From Lepraria neglecta (Eukaryota; Ascomycota; Lecanoromycetes; Lecanorales; Stereocaulaceae): a stretch of DNA of 64,000 nucleotides. Positions 11,933 through 21,790 of the stretch are shown here, piece by piece (positions within the stretch are counted from its first letter, which is position 1; the number at the start of each line of letters is the position of its first letter). Made by a program: the position numbers and the translations under genes. The notes below the pieces were generated by a model, which saw nothing but the letters and a program-made list of their open reading frames with translations, was not told where the DNA came from and ran no database searches. The DNA is taken from positions 1,984,001-2,048,000 of the forward strand of contig CM065652.1 in NCBI GenBank assembly GCA_033220425.1. The letters run 5' to 3'.

Positions 11933-13003
11933 GCTGGCGTAGGTTGACGATGTCTGGCAAACAAATTTGACAAAATGCAATGAATTCTTGCAGAAGCGGA
12001 GGCGTAGTCAAATCTTGGTCCGGAGCAGGGTAGGAGCATTATACGTTGATTCCCAATTCACAAAGGCTGCAGCGCTTGTGGATCGTTCGATAGAGATCAG
12101 GGAGTTAAGGGAGTCGAGTGAGCTAAGAAATCGCAATTGATGAAGATCAAACGTCATGCATAGCAAGATCGCCGGCGTGGCATGGCTTCGATTCGTCCCA
12201 AACAGGGATGTATTCTACGTGAACGTTCTTGGCTCAATCCGCCGCAGATATGTCGCAACGCAAGTGGGTATCGAAGTTGATACTTGGCCGTGCTGAGAAT
12301 ACATTTTGTAGGATGTATTCTCTTGCTGGGGACTGACCTTATGCGTCATCCACAAGCATGCCACATGGCGTTCGGCTGTACCTCTGCTAGCTTGTTCATA
12401 AGGTTTTTTGCTAGCTGCAAGCACACTGACTTTCTCGGCTCCTCTCCCTGAATGTGGATAAGATCTGAGCTTTAGTCATGGAATTCAATGATCCGCGCTG
12501 TACAATCGTGGCTCAGTCGATGATAGAGCCGGTAGTCCCACGGTATTCGCTTCTTAGCGCTTCAATCGTAGTTAGAATGCGGCCATTTTTCAGATTACCG
12601 AAAAGACCAAGTCAGGCACGCGGGTAGCGATAAGGTTCTCGCCTAATTACTCATGCTGCCGTATGTATTCCTAGTATCATGGCGCAGAACGATTAGAGAA
12701 AAAAGCTGTACGAATACTAGTCCAGAGAGCAGCACATGTATGTTGCCGGAGATCACCGAATGGCGGGGGCCTTTTTGATCGCTGTGTCGAAGGATTTATA
12801 ACCATTAAGGTTGTTTTAAGCGTGTTCCAAACCTTGGATCTACGTTGTTGAACTGACACCGTCTAACCCCTGCGGGCCGTGGAACTAAGGCACTAAAATA
12901 AATACGGCGTGCTAACAGTACTGAATACATTCCGCGATACGGTCTCTGATCAATTCTTGCTTCATACTCCTGACATGCTTGCCATCACAATCACAACGTC
13001 CAT
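11933..13003. other. Intergenic, no gene recognised
   Basis: About 1.07 kb upstream of both the rhodopsin-domain gene (minus) and the ERG26-like pseudogene (plus). Only short frames of no recognisable character. Confidence 0.4.
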
Positions 13004-14144
13004 ATGGGTCCTCCGACAGCCGAACCATTGGGATCTGTCTTAGTTATCGGGGGCTCTGGATTTGTCGGCTTCCATGTCGTACGCCATTTTCTCAAACAAC
13101 CCGGGACATCAGTCTCTTATAAGCCGCAATCCTGAACGCAACGCACTTCCTGGCGTATCTTACCATATAGGAGATGTCTCGGACTCATCGAAAATGCGTG
13201 ACCTTGTGCTTGCTAATTAACTAGCTATTATTGTCTACACAGCATGCCTATCACCGACAACAGCTAGCGCGAGAATGTACGAAGATATTATAGTGAAAGG
13301 CACCCGAGACCTATTGAGAATCGCTACTGATGCTCCTTCGGTCAAAGCGTTCATATTACGTCATCGGCTACTATGGCTCCCGGCCCAGAGCACATTGATC
13401 TGGACGAGAGTGCTCCACTTGCAGACACAATTCCAGGCAGTCATCCGTATGCCAGGACCAAGGCTCAAGCTAATAAGATAGTGCTCAAAGTCAATAAGCC
13501 TGCGCAGGGAAATGATGGTTCAGGACTTCTTATTGCGTGTATTCGCGCGCCGATCGTTTATGGCGAGCGGGACCTCCTTTCAATCCCTGGATCCCTGGAA
13601 GCTCTGGAAAAGAAACAGACTGGGTTCCAGTTGGGCGACGGATCGAACATGTGGGACTTTGCCAGTGCGGATAACGTAGCTATGGCACATGTTCTCCTTG
13701 CCAAAGCCTTGTTAGCACGGCACCGTGATCCTACAGCACCCAAAGTTGACGGTGAGGCCTTCAACATCACCGACGGCGAACGGCAACGCTTCTGGGACTT
13801 TCCACGAACAATATGGAAGGCTGCTGGCTGGGGACCACAGCCGAACGAAAGTACGCGAGTAATGTCTCCTAAACTTGCCCTTGCGGTAGCAATGGTATTG
13901 GAATGGCTTTACTGGGTGTTCACGTCGGGGATTAAGCGACCAGGCTTGCTCAGCAGACAGCAGGTTGAGTATTCGTGCTTTGAGCACACCTACCAGATAG
14001 GTAAAGCAAAGGAGAGACTGGGGCTATGCGCCTGTGGCGGAGTTTGAGGAAGGCATTCCCAAGGCTGTGGGCTGGTCGTTGGACCATGATGGTTGGGCAG
14101 CGAGGCTTGAGAAATGCAGCATTAGTCTTCGCAAGCGTAAATAA
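13004..14144 (+). pseudogene. 3-beta-HSD / sterol-4-carboxylate 3-dehydrogenase-like (ERG26-type) pseudogene
   Basis: An extended-SDR protein is readable from the ATG at 13004 to a stop at 14144, but only across several breaks. The start has the NAD-binding pattern VLVIGGSGFVGFHVV. After a frameshift near 13115 the frame gives ISRNPERNALPG and a TAA at 13218-13220. A -1 shift near 13354 follows in the strand before TSSATMAPGPEHIDL. The catalytic pair is HPYARTK (YxxxK), and the middle carries RAPIVYGERDLLSIP and WDFASADNVAMAHVLLA. An extra G near 14021 shifts the last 40 residues. Family members oxidise and decarboxylate 3-beta-hydroxysteroids, in fungi in ergosterol synthesis, though many are secondary-metabolism paralogues. 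With three frameshifts and one stop this copy is clearly inactive. Confidence 0.85.
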
Positions 14145-14264
14145 CAGTATATCAACATCATGATCACTGTTTCCAAAGATGGGTCAGCAGCAATTGATGT
14201 TTTACTATCTTACCTTGAAAATTCCAGCATTGGATCAGTATTCCGGCTTGAAGTCAGCTCATCC

Positions 14265-14283
14265 ATTGATTGATTGATTGATT
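14265..14283 (-). repeat. (TCAA)n simple repeat, probable LINE 3' tail
   Basis: Plus strand reads ATTG four times plus ATT; on the minus strand this is a TCAA repeat directly downstream of the LINE remnant. Simple repeats in place of poly-A end many non-LTR elements, so this probably marks the insertion's 3' end. Confidence 0.6.
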
Positions 14284-14284
14284 C

Positions 14285-15041
14285 ATAAGACCCCGGTTCA
14301 CCCTCCTAGGGGCGAACTATGCGCTCATTATGTAATCTATCTAACTACGACTCGGCCAATCAGACCTCGCCGCCGTCTCAATCATCGTGTTGCTTCCCTG
14401 TGGCCCAGTGGCATAGCTTGTTCTACGCTCCAGTCCCTTTTTTGTGCTCGTATCGTTCTTGTTAACATCTGCCCCCGCTATCCAGTCGTTTTGATCCTCG
14501 TCTAGGGTCTTATACTGCCCTAAAAGCCCTGTTTGCCTCATGAAAATAGCTGCTTTTGCTGCATAGTCGGTTAGTAAGACCTTGTGGCTGAGGTGTGCTT
14601 TCTGCAGCTCCTCCCGCTCCTTTTTCCAGAACTTCCTCCTCTTACCGTTGTACAGTCTACACGTGGTAAGTATATGATTGGCTGTCTGGAGTCCGTTTTT
14701 GCAGTCGCATTGCTCCTCCTCTACCCCCGGTACCCATCTGCTATATAGAAATCTTCTGAGCCCTATCTTTTCTGTTCTCATTTGAACAATCAATGAGCTC
14801 ATCGATTTTTTGAGGCCTTTATGCATCCTGATAATCCTGGGGGTCGGTACTGGTTGGATAATCCTGAGCGACCTTCCTTTGGTCTCCTTGGCCAACGATT
14901 GATATAGAAGGTCAGGATCCTGCTCTTCAGGCCCTCCACCCAGTTTGCACCCTGCAGTTGCTTCGAGGTCACCGTTCGCTCTTTGGCTTTTAGGACTCTT
15001 CCTCTATGCCAGGGTTTCACGCAGTTGGTGGACGAGGCCAA
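14285..15041 (-). mobile_element. Non-LTR retrotransposon (LINE) remnant, 3' end of ORF2
   Basis: The minus-strand frame 14895-14341 encodes the C-terminus of a fungal LINE ORF2 polyprotein. It has a zinc-knuckle-like cluster (CDCKNGLQTANHILTTC) preceded by SLIVQMRTEKIGLRRFLYSR and followed by RKFWKKEREELQ and LLGQYKTLDEDQND, all typical of Tad1/I-like elements after the reverse transcriptase and RNase H regions. The upstream frame (15041-14799, with SKQLQGANWVEG) is the continuation in another frame, so there is at least one frameshift. No reverse transcriptase remains, which makes it a 5'-truncated dead copy. The short stretch 14340-14285 would be its 3' UTR, ending in a TCAA repeat. Confidence 0.85.
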
Positions 15042-15423
15042 CCATCGCCTGAGTCAATCGCTGTTTACTCCTTAAGCATACCTCCTAAGCAGATCTAGGT
15101 GTAACACCGCTTTGGCTTTGCTTACTGCTCCGCCGCAGGCCCTCGTGAGGTAGATATTCCCTTAGCTCTTGGTATACCGACATGCGCATACTGTCCTCTC
15201 GGGCCATATAGATAGTCTTATTCAGCCTTGCTGACAGTGGCTACCATTACATGCCACGCCCCACAGGGTTCGCCTGCTTCGCGTTACCATCAGAGGTCTC
15301 CCTCATTCAGGCCGACCATGTCTCGCAGGGACTGCTACAACGTTGCCCTAGCCATCAACAACGCCATAGTGTTTCCACCCTACTAACCAAAGTACGCGGT
15401 ATACTGCATCTAGTTGCCGCTCC
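15042..15423. other. Unassigned sequence beyond the LINE remnant
   Basis: About 380 bp. A minus-strand stretch near 15240-15130 reads as a protein-like frame (MAREDSMRMSVYQELREYL) but I cannot assign it; it may be more mobile-element debris. Confidence 0.35.
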
Positions 15424-15868
15424 CAGCTGTTGACTGCAGGGGAAGACTTGAACTTCCAGGAGGATAGACGTAGTAACCGATCGTACCCCAAGGGTGTCCT
15501 GTTTAAAAGCTAGCAGACTAACACGTCCACTGGTGGAGACCAGCTTCGGGCCACGTCGCCGACACGTGGTAGCCTTCAATCGGATGGTTTTCATAAGCCA
15601 ATTCCCTTGTATCTATCGGGCGCGACCCGACGCGTTTCAGTGTAGATAGGCCTATTTCCTAGCTCTTCTAAATGGCTTGTTCCAGCTGGTGACTACGTGG
15701 ATGGACTTGAACCATCAGAACGGTGTACACGCTCCTAGCCTCCAGCTAATGACTGCAAGGGGAGACTTGAACCCCCAAAGGTGTAGAACGCGTACAACTG
15801 CATCGGTCGCGAGCTTGTAACCCTCAGCTAATGACTGTGTAGGGAGACTTGAACTCTCAAGGGTATGA
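15424..15868 (-). repeat. Four dispersed-tandem hairpins with a TTCAAGT loop
   Basis: On the minus strand, four related segments lie at 15424-15460, 15683-15720, 15741-15780 and 15825-15863. Each has a 5-bp stem closed on the loop TTCAAGT, then 5-9 nt later the sequence GTCA followed within 4 nt by AGCTG. The stems differ but still pair: GGAAG/CTTCC, GATGG/CCATC, GGGGG/CTCCC, and GAGAG/CTCCC with one mismatch. The second carries a perfect Pol III B box (GGTTCAAGTCC). They resemble tRNA T-arms, but spacing (58 and 86 bp for the last intervals) leaves no room for complete tRNAs except possibly the third. Nature unknown. Confidence 0.55.
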
Positions 15869-16423
15869 AACAGGCTTGCAGCGCCATCCGCCTCCTTCTC
15901 TTTCCCCTGGTACGCGTCAGCGATGGCGAGATGGGAATACTTAACGACGCCTCCTCCCAGTCTACGAATGGTCTCCTTCCAAAGTTCTTCCTCACTCCTT
16001 TCTGGAGCTTATCTGTTGGAGGAATGGAAAAGTCGCTATGCACCACGGCTTTCGGTTTACAGAGTGTTTTTTTCGATATTAGGGAATGAAAGCGAATCGT
16101 CCTGTGGGCGTCGCTCGCGCAAGCTACTCCCGATATGGTAAGCAAGGGATCGGGCTTAAGACAGCTTTCGAATTGATGTCTCTCAAGGGGGCTGTGTGAC
16201 TTTCATATCGTGCAGGAGAGATCTCAGCTCATCCAGTATGATCAATCTCAACGTCTGCCAAGCCCCACCTTCCCCTTTTTGGACGCAAATCCGGGTCAGA
16301 GTTGGACCTCGGTCACCTCGGCTCTGACATCAGAATAAACATGTAGTCTTCTCCCAACTCTTCAACTCTGTTCGATCCAATTGTTGTTACTTCGACCACT
16401 TACTTCAATTGGATACTTTCAAT
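15869..16423. other. Upstream region of the SDR gene
   Basis: About 550 bp. A minus-strand open frame (about 16060-15880) has low-complexity basic residues and no recognisable family. The last 100 bp before the SDR start are pyrimidine-rich on the plus strand, as in many fungal promoters. Confidence 0.35.
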
Positions 16424-17501
16424 ATGGCGGCGGAAGCAAAAGCGCAAACAGAGCTCAACGACTTCAAAAGCCTCTTCTCGCTCGAGGGGAAGGTCGTCGT
16501 CATCACAGGCGGCTCAAGAGGCTTAGGCCTCCACGCTGCGTCTGGGTACATTCCCCCTCTCCCTGGTCCAACGAATATCTAATGGTAACGCCATCGCTCC
16601 CATCACCAGCTTCCTTCAAGCCGGCGCCTCCAAGGTTTATATAACATCCCGCAAAGCCGCCGCCTGCGAGCAAGCCTGCGCAGCCCTCAATGCCCTTCCC
16701 AACAAACGTCCAGGTGCTCAAGCCATCTCAGTGCCTGCCGACAGTGCGAAGATAGCCGATGTGGAAGGACTGGTGAAGAAGGTGAAAGAGACAACGGATC
16801 ATGTGGATATCTTGTTTGCGAATGCGGGGGCTACGTGGGGAGAGAAGTTCGATACGCATCCAGATTCCGCGTTTGCGAAGGTCATGGATTTGAATGTTAA
16901 GAGTGTTTTTAATACTATCCGATTGTACGTATCCGCTCTTCCCTTTTCTCTTGGGCTTCCAGGCAATTCTCTTGATGCCCCTTTTTTTTCCGCGGTATTA
17001 TACACGCACGCTTACTAGTTCACAGATTTGCACCTCTTCTCCAAAATAATGCAACGATGGAAGACCCCTCTCGCGTGATCGTCACGGCCTCAATTGCCGG
17101 TCTTGGTGTTGGCTCCTTGGGCGAGAACGCAACGTTCGGCTACTCCGCCTCAAAAGGTACCCTCCCACTTCCCCTCCCTCTACCCCGTACTGACCCATCA
17201 TCCTTCCTCCACAGCTGCCGCAATCCACCTTACCCGTAACCTAGCCGTCGAGCTCGGGCCCCGCCATATCCTCTGCAACAGCATCGCACCCGGCTTCTTC
17301 CCCTCCAAAATGGCATCCGGCCTGATGGACTTACAAGGCGGTGCTGAGAAAATGGCCCAGGGGAATCCAAACGGAAGACTTGGTAGGCCAGAAGACATTG
17401 CCGGCGCCGTTGTGTATCTGGCTAGTCGAGCCGGCAGCCATTGCAATGGGGCGTGTATTACGCTTGATGGTGGTGCGTTGTGGTCTAGGGGGAGATTGTA
17501 G
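16424..17501 (+). CDS. Short-chain dehydrogenase/reductase (classical SDR)
   Basis: Four exons (16424-16545, 16610-16924, 17026-17156, 17215-17501) give 284 aa, the normal length for a classical SDR. Seen motifs are the cofactor site TGGSRGLGLHAA (TGxxxGxG), FANAGATW (NAG), the serine segment IVTASIAG, the catalytic YSASK, and the nucleotide-loop pattern NSIAPGFFPSKM. The end ITLDGG is typical of the 3-oxoacyl-ACP-reductase-like branch, so the enzyme probably reduces a keto group or oxidises an alcohol with NADP(H). The substrate cannot be told from sequence. Introns are 64, 101 and 58 bp and all restore frame within conserved motifs. Unlike its neighbours on the left, the gene is intact. Confidence 0.92.
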
Positions 17502-17650
17502 AGTAGGTGGTTTCTTCTTGTACATAATATGTATTCACTTGAATATGGATAGCAACGATTGTTATGGTGATTTTGCATCGTTTCATCTTTTGGAGTTTCT
17601 TGCTGTCATTTCGTCTTTCCAAATTATCCCGCAGATGCAAAAAAGGGACT

Positions 17651-17801
17651 GCTCAGACTCAGAATCGAACTGAGGTTTCCCGGAGCTATCGGCGGGTGAT
17701 GTCAGCAAACCTTGACGGCAGCAGGTCACCCACAGGCCGGAGCCTGCTCCAATATCCAGGATCGATAAATTCCTGGCCTGCTACCACTGCACTACCCGAG
17801 C
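17651..17801 (-). ncRNA. tRNA-like Pol III unit 1 (151 bp)
   Basis: Read on the minus strand, the ends form a 7-bp acceptor-like stem (GCTCGGG with TCTGAGC, two G-U pairs). Next come TA, a D-arm-like GTGC...GCAG, a central part of about 95 nt and a T-arm CTCAG-TTCGATT-CTGAG. The A-box sequence TAGTGCAGTGG (17794-17784) fits TRGYNNARNNG; the B-box-like AGTTCGATTCT is at 17671-17661. A run of six T (17644-17639) lies 6 nt past the end, a good Pol III terminator. The centre begins with a CCAGGA/TCCTGG hairpin. No normal 7-nt anticodon loop is obvious, so I do not call a functional tRNA. Confidence 0.65.
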
Positions 17802-17918
17802 TTGAATGGAGTGAATGGCTGTTATTCCAGCACTTAGGGGTGATTTGCAAGTTCTTCCATTCACTCTTCGGGGAAAGCAACAACAGAAAAGAACAAAAAA
17901 GAACAGAAAAGAAATCCT

Positions 17919-18071
17919 GCTCAGACTCAGAATCGACTGAGGTTTCCAGGATTAGGTCACTAGCGAATGGTGACGAAGCCGTTAGGCACCCCAGAACACC
18001 TCCCAGGGAATAAATCCAGTTCGACGCCGCGGCTACTTTCCCCGACGTGCTAACCACTGCACTATCTGAGC
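17919..18071 (-). ncRNA. tRNA-like Pol III unit 2 (153 bp)
   Basis: The best-formed unit. The acceptor-like stem GCTCAGA/TCTGAGC pairs perfectly over 7 bp and the D-arm stem GTGC/GCAC pairs perfectly over 4 bp. The T-stem CTCAG/CTGAG is intact, but its loop is one base short (TCGATT). The A box TAGTGCAGTGG (18064-18054) is identical to unit 1. Downstream T runs are at 17910-17907 (four) and 17900-17895 (six). The central 90 nt differ almost wholly from unit 1 until the shared GGAAACCTCAG before the T-arm. Confidence 0.65.
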
Positions 18072-18186
18072 TTTGATTGTTGAATGAATGGCTCTTAATG
18101 GAATATAGTTAGCTTGTTCTAGCAAAGCAGCAAGTGCAAAAGAACAATAAAACCCCTGAAGAGAAGGAAGACATGCGAAAGAAAGC

Positions 18187-18336
18187 GCTCAGACTTAGAT
18201 TCGAACTGAGGTCTTCAAGAAGCACCTCGTGGAGGATATCCAACAAATGGTAACGATAGCATCGAACAGCTATAGGGCGGTCCTTATCCTAAAGAAGTAT
18301 AGAGGCTTAATGTGTTGACTACCATATTACCTGAGC
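18187..18336 (-). ncRNA. tRNA-like Pol III unit 3 (150 bp)
   Basis: The acceptor-like stem GCTCAGG/TCTGAGC has one G-U pair. The T-arm is CTCAG-TTCGAAT-CTAAG (B-box-like AGTTCGAATCT at 18207-18197). The A-box/D-arm region (TAATATGGTAGTCAACAC) is worn, and only runs of three T follow, so this copy is probably no longer transcribed. The centre is unlike units 1 and 2. Confidence 0.55.
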
Positions 18337-18435
18337 TGTGATTATTGATTTAGGCTTTTAACATATTCTATGTCTCTCGTTCAGAAACTGAAGCAAGAGC
18401 AAAATGAGAAAAAGAAAAGGCACTTGAAAATCTAT

Positions 18436-18590
18436 GCTCAAGCTCAAATTCAATCTGAGGTCTTCGGGACTTCTTAGAGCCGAGTGTGACGGCAAACCGA
18501 AACGGAAGCCCAAACTACCATAGCACGATGCACAGGCACGAGACCTGCTCCTACTCGGACCTGATGTGCTGACCACCACGCCATCCGAGC
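18436..18590 (-). ncRNA. tRNA-like Pol III unit 4 (155 bp)
   Basis: The acceptor-like stem GCTCGGA/CTTGAGC pairs imperfectly. The D-arm-like segment GCGTGGTGGTCAGCAC is well kept and the T-arm is CTCAG-ATTGAAT-TTGAG. The B box is degraded. T runs at 18430-18427, 18418-18415 and 18413-18409 follow. The flank shared with unit 3 is GAAGACCTCAG before the T-arm. Confidence 0.55.
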
Positions 18591-18929
18591 TTCTCATTCA
18601 GCTAGTTCGTCTTGACGATATAGAAGTGTCTATCACCTGAACTCTTTGAAGACTTATGAGCTACGTAGAATACACTTGGGAATTGGGTATCAAATTGAGG
18701 GACAAGATGCTGATAGGTAATTGACATTCCCACAGTTGCGACATTATTCCGAGAAATCTAGAGTATTGTTGAAACGACACATGGCACACAGTGAACAGTG
18801 ATCAGACTACAGATTAGAGAGACCTTACGCAGTGCTTGCCTCATGGTGGATCTGTATATCCAAAGCTTGCCATGAGGCCTTCGAAAAATTAGCACCAAAA
18901 CTTGAACACCGTGGATAACAAAAGACGTA
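18591..18929. other. Intergenic, no gene recognised
   Basis: About 340 bp between the tRNA-like array and the 3' end of the BTB gene; nothing recognisable. Confidence 0.35.
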
Positions 18930-19997
18930 CTATTCTTCCGTACTTTGAGAAGATTCCAGGTCGAGGCCTTTCACAGCGGCAACGTATTTCTCGGCCGTCG
19001 CTGTGAGTAATTGTGCTATGTCACATTTCGTGTGAGACGCCACAAACCTTTGCTCTAGTCCTTTCATCTGTTGAAGACGTTTGATGTTCCTAATGGCGCA
19101 CAAAACGCCCGAGATCGTTTGACCAACAGGTTCATTTTGCACAAGATCTTCGAGGTCAGGAAATCGTCGACTCAAGCAGCCTAGATTGATCGTTTCGCAC
19201 GTGTCCGCTTCTGATTCGCTTGCGCTCCCTCGGTAACGGCAATACCTGTGTTCATCCCGTAATCCACGAAATTTGCCACAACAAAATTGCAAAAGTGGCG
19301 AAAGCGTTGCGGTCCTAGCTTTTGCTATTGTATCTGCATGTACGATCAGCGACGAGGCTTCTATTTTCTCAGGCTACGACGCACCAAGGACTCGAGTTGG
19401 TACACCTTCGGTAAACCCTCTGTCGTTGACAACGAGTTCAGTGTCGGTAAGCCGTGTGGCCAGGATAAGATGCTTCGTAATCCGAGAGTAAATTGGAGCA
19501 TTTTTGAACACGATGGCTATGAACAACCACCTCTCGTAGCTCTCTGTTTCAGTCATAGCCTCATAAGGTTTCGACCAGACCTCCGGCCAAGGTCCGAGGC
19601 TTCTGACGAGATCATATTTATCGCACAGTTGTGCAACCTTGTCTAGCTGTTCGAAAGAGACTTCCCGAGGAACGTTGTGGTGTTGAAGATGGATCACATT
19701 CATAAGGATTTCCATTTTCTTGAAGTCGTCATCCTCGAAAGTAACATCCTGGATACCACCATCTGCTGTGGCATTCCTTGCTGACTCTTTGAAAGGTGAA
19801 TCGACGCCTAGCATTGCCCGAAAGACCGAAGAGCTCAAACAAAGCGTGTGTCGATTCACAAGCAGTCCTTTCCTGTCTTCCTTTGTTGCGAAATTCATTC
19901 GAAGGTCTCCGTCTCGATCTATGGTGACTAGAGGAGTGGCCATGCTTTGCCCATCCTCACTGGTCCGGGTCAATTCATCAGTAGTATTCCGCTCCAT
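18930..19997 (-). CDS. BTB/POZ-domain protein
   Basis: Two exons (19997-19385 and 19324-18930; 60-bp intron 19325-19384) give 335 aa. The N-terminal third is a fungal BTB/POZ domain: VTIDRDGDLRMNF, then VNRHTLCLSSSVFRAMLG (the BTB helix used for dimerisation), then the acidic DVTFEDDDFKKMEILMNVIH. A LDKVAQLCDKYDLV segment follows, as in many fungal BTB proteins that carry a C-terminal helical domain. The C-terminal exon has scattered cysteines (FCCGKFRGLRDEHRYCRYRG) and no second recognised domain. Relatives are very numerous in Pezizomycotina and mostly uncharacterised; some serve as Cullin-3 adaptors. The intron was chosen because it joins the two frames without a stop; its exact acceptor is slightly uncertain. 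Confidence 0.85.
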
Positions 19998-20717
19998 TAT
20001 GCTGGTACATCAATTGAAGGGAGCCTTTCCTTAACGAAGATGATTTGCAAAAGAATGATTGAAGGAATCGATTGTAAGTGGCCGAAAATTTGATAAGCCG
20101 CGATGAGACGCCATGATATGTCTACGCATTGGTAGTCATGTCAATGAATATGACCACCAAAAAACATCATCTAGTGAACGTTGCAAAGAAACGCACACAC
20201 ATAGGCCAGGTCTGATTTCTAATGTATATGTTGTATCGTCAATGATAGCACAACATCCACTACTTTTTCTGGACCAGCAGCTAATTTGGATGTCTGCTCG
20301 TCAGAACCGCCGCTTTCCCCCTCTTCCAATTCTGTACCGTTACTACTACTCATCATGATCACAACTTGCTAATTTGTTAGTCAATCTTATGAGCTCTAGT
20401 TGCACCGGATCAGTGAGCAGGGACTAGGTGGTTCTCTTTTGGCACGTTCCAAGGGCGCGGAATAAAGAGGCTGATACATTGGCCAATGCTGCTTTCGAAG
20501 GTGGCAGATGAAGGACAGGAGATGATGACTGCGAGGCGCAAGCCTCGGGTTTACAATGCTGTGGAGGCTAAGGGGATCATAAAAACCTCGGGTGCGGACG
20601 ATTCTCAATAAGACATGCACTGGACATTAATCTCCTTTTAGACATGAATCATTGACGCAGCTAGAAAGAAAGAGAAAACAACTCACATCACCTCATGGGA
20701 GCACACATCGCCGTTCT
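19998..20717. other. Intergenic, no gene recognised
   Basis: About 720 bp upstream of the BTB gene and downstream of the secreted glycoprotein gene; both neighbours are on the minus strand. No coding or repeat structure seen. Confidence 0.35.
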
Positions 20718-21790
20718 TTATGAAACTGCAGAAATACATGTCAAACCAACGACAGCAAGCCACAACCACTTTATGTCAAACCGCTGCTGTCCACCATCCG
20801 ACGTTGGCAAAGCCGAAGGCTTGACGCTTCCCTCCTGCACATTCGACGGCCGCAAACACACCAACTGGCTTTGCGAATAACCCTCACTACTATTACCGTC
20901 AGTAGTATGGTTGACGAACATGACTGAGATGAGCGGCGTGATCGAGGTCGTCAGGTTATTATACGCTGTCAGATTCGTTGCAGAGTAGGTTGACTGGCCC
21001 CAAGCGACAATCGGCGGCGCGCTACCACGCACGTCAAAGCCGCCGTTGGAGCTGTTTTGGAATGTAGCTGTGGCGCCGTTGCAAGGGGGTGGGATTTGTG
21101 GGGAAGCGAATGCTGTGGATGTGTAAGTGGTCTGTGGTGGCACGAGATTGAATAGAGAATAGAAGGATACATACGGAATCCTTCGATCCAGGCCCACTTC
21201 TCAAAGGTATCAGCGCATTCGGGCGGGGCGCCTTGTTTCTGCCAATCTGTATTGAGCTGCCATAGGTCGCAGATCTGGTCGATAGGCTCAGCATTAGAGT
21301 CAGAGGCAATCGTCCCGATTTCGGCCGTCACATTGAGAAGAGTTGCCGAGCACGCATCACTGAGCACGCTTCCGCAAGTCCCAGAAGTGTCGTCCTGGCC
21401 CTTTGCCACCGTGCTTTGTTTCAGGCCGTGGATGAGAAGGCCACATCCGAGATAGCCTAGATTTGGAGTCTTGTAGATTTGAATTGGGTCTGTGTCGAGC
21501 CAGAGTATTTGACGTATTGACGTGACACCTGGTGTAATACTTGTGTCATTTGTGTACGATTCTGTGCCGACGCTCCAAGTCCATTCCTTTGAGCCGTTTG
21601 AGAGGGGGCCGGTTGGGGTTCGGAAAGGGTCGTTCAATGTTGAAGCTCCAGTTGCGTTGAGGTAGTATCGATCCTTTGGGTCGCAATCGACCGCTGGCTG
21701 TCCAGGTTCGATTTTGGTTGCTGTTGCTTTCCACGCTCCTAGTGCCAATATGAAGGACACAAGATGAAGAGCATTTCTGAATAGCTGCAT
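20718..21790 (-). CDS. Predicted secreted, possibly GPI-anchored, glycoprotein
   Basis: Two exons (21790-21175 and 21112-20718; 62-bp intron 21113-21174) give 336 aa. An N-terminal signal peptide is clear (LHLVSFILALGAWKATA). The mature part has many N-glycosylation sequons (LNATGA, SNGSKE, TNDTSI, LNVTAE, TNLTAY, NLTTSI, VNHTTD) and several cysteines (LGCGLL, SGTCGSVLSDACSA, DQICDLW, PPCNGA). The C-terminus is a hydrophobic stretch (WLWLAVVGLTCISAVS) ending at the stop codon, as expected for a GPI-attachment signal or a single C-terminal membrane anchor. I recognise no family. Cell wall or surface location is inferred from these features only. Confidence 0.8.

Noticed and set aside
17564-18057. 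Protein-coding frames of 123-149 codons on both strands
   Set aside because: They overlap the tRNA-like units, contain their repeated ends and look like no protein.
17651-18590. CRISPR-like array
   Set aside because: Units are about 150 bp with tRNA-like ends, repeats are not short and identical, and the genome is eukaryotic.
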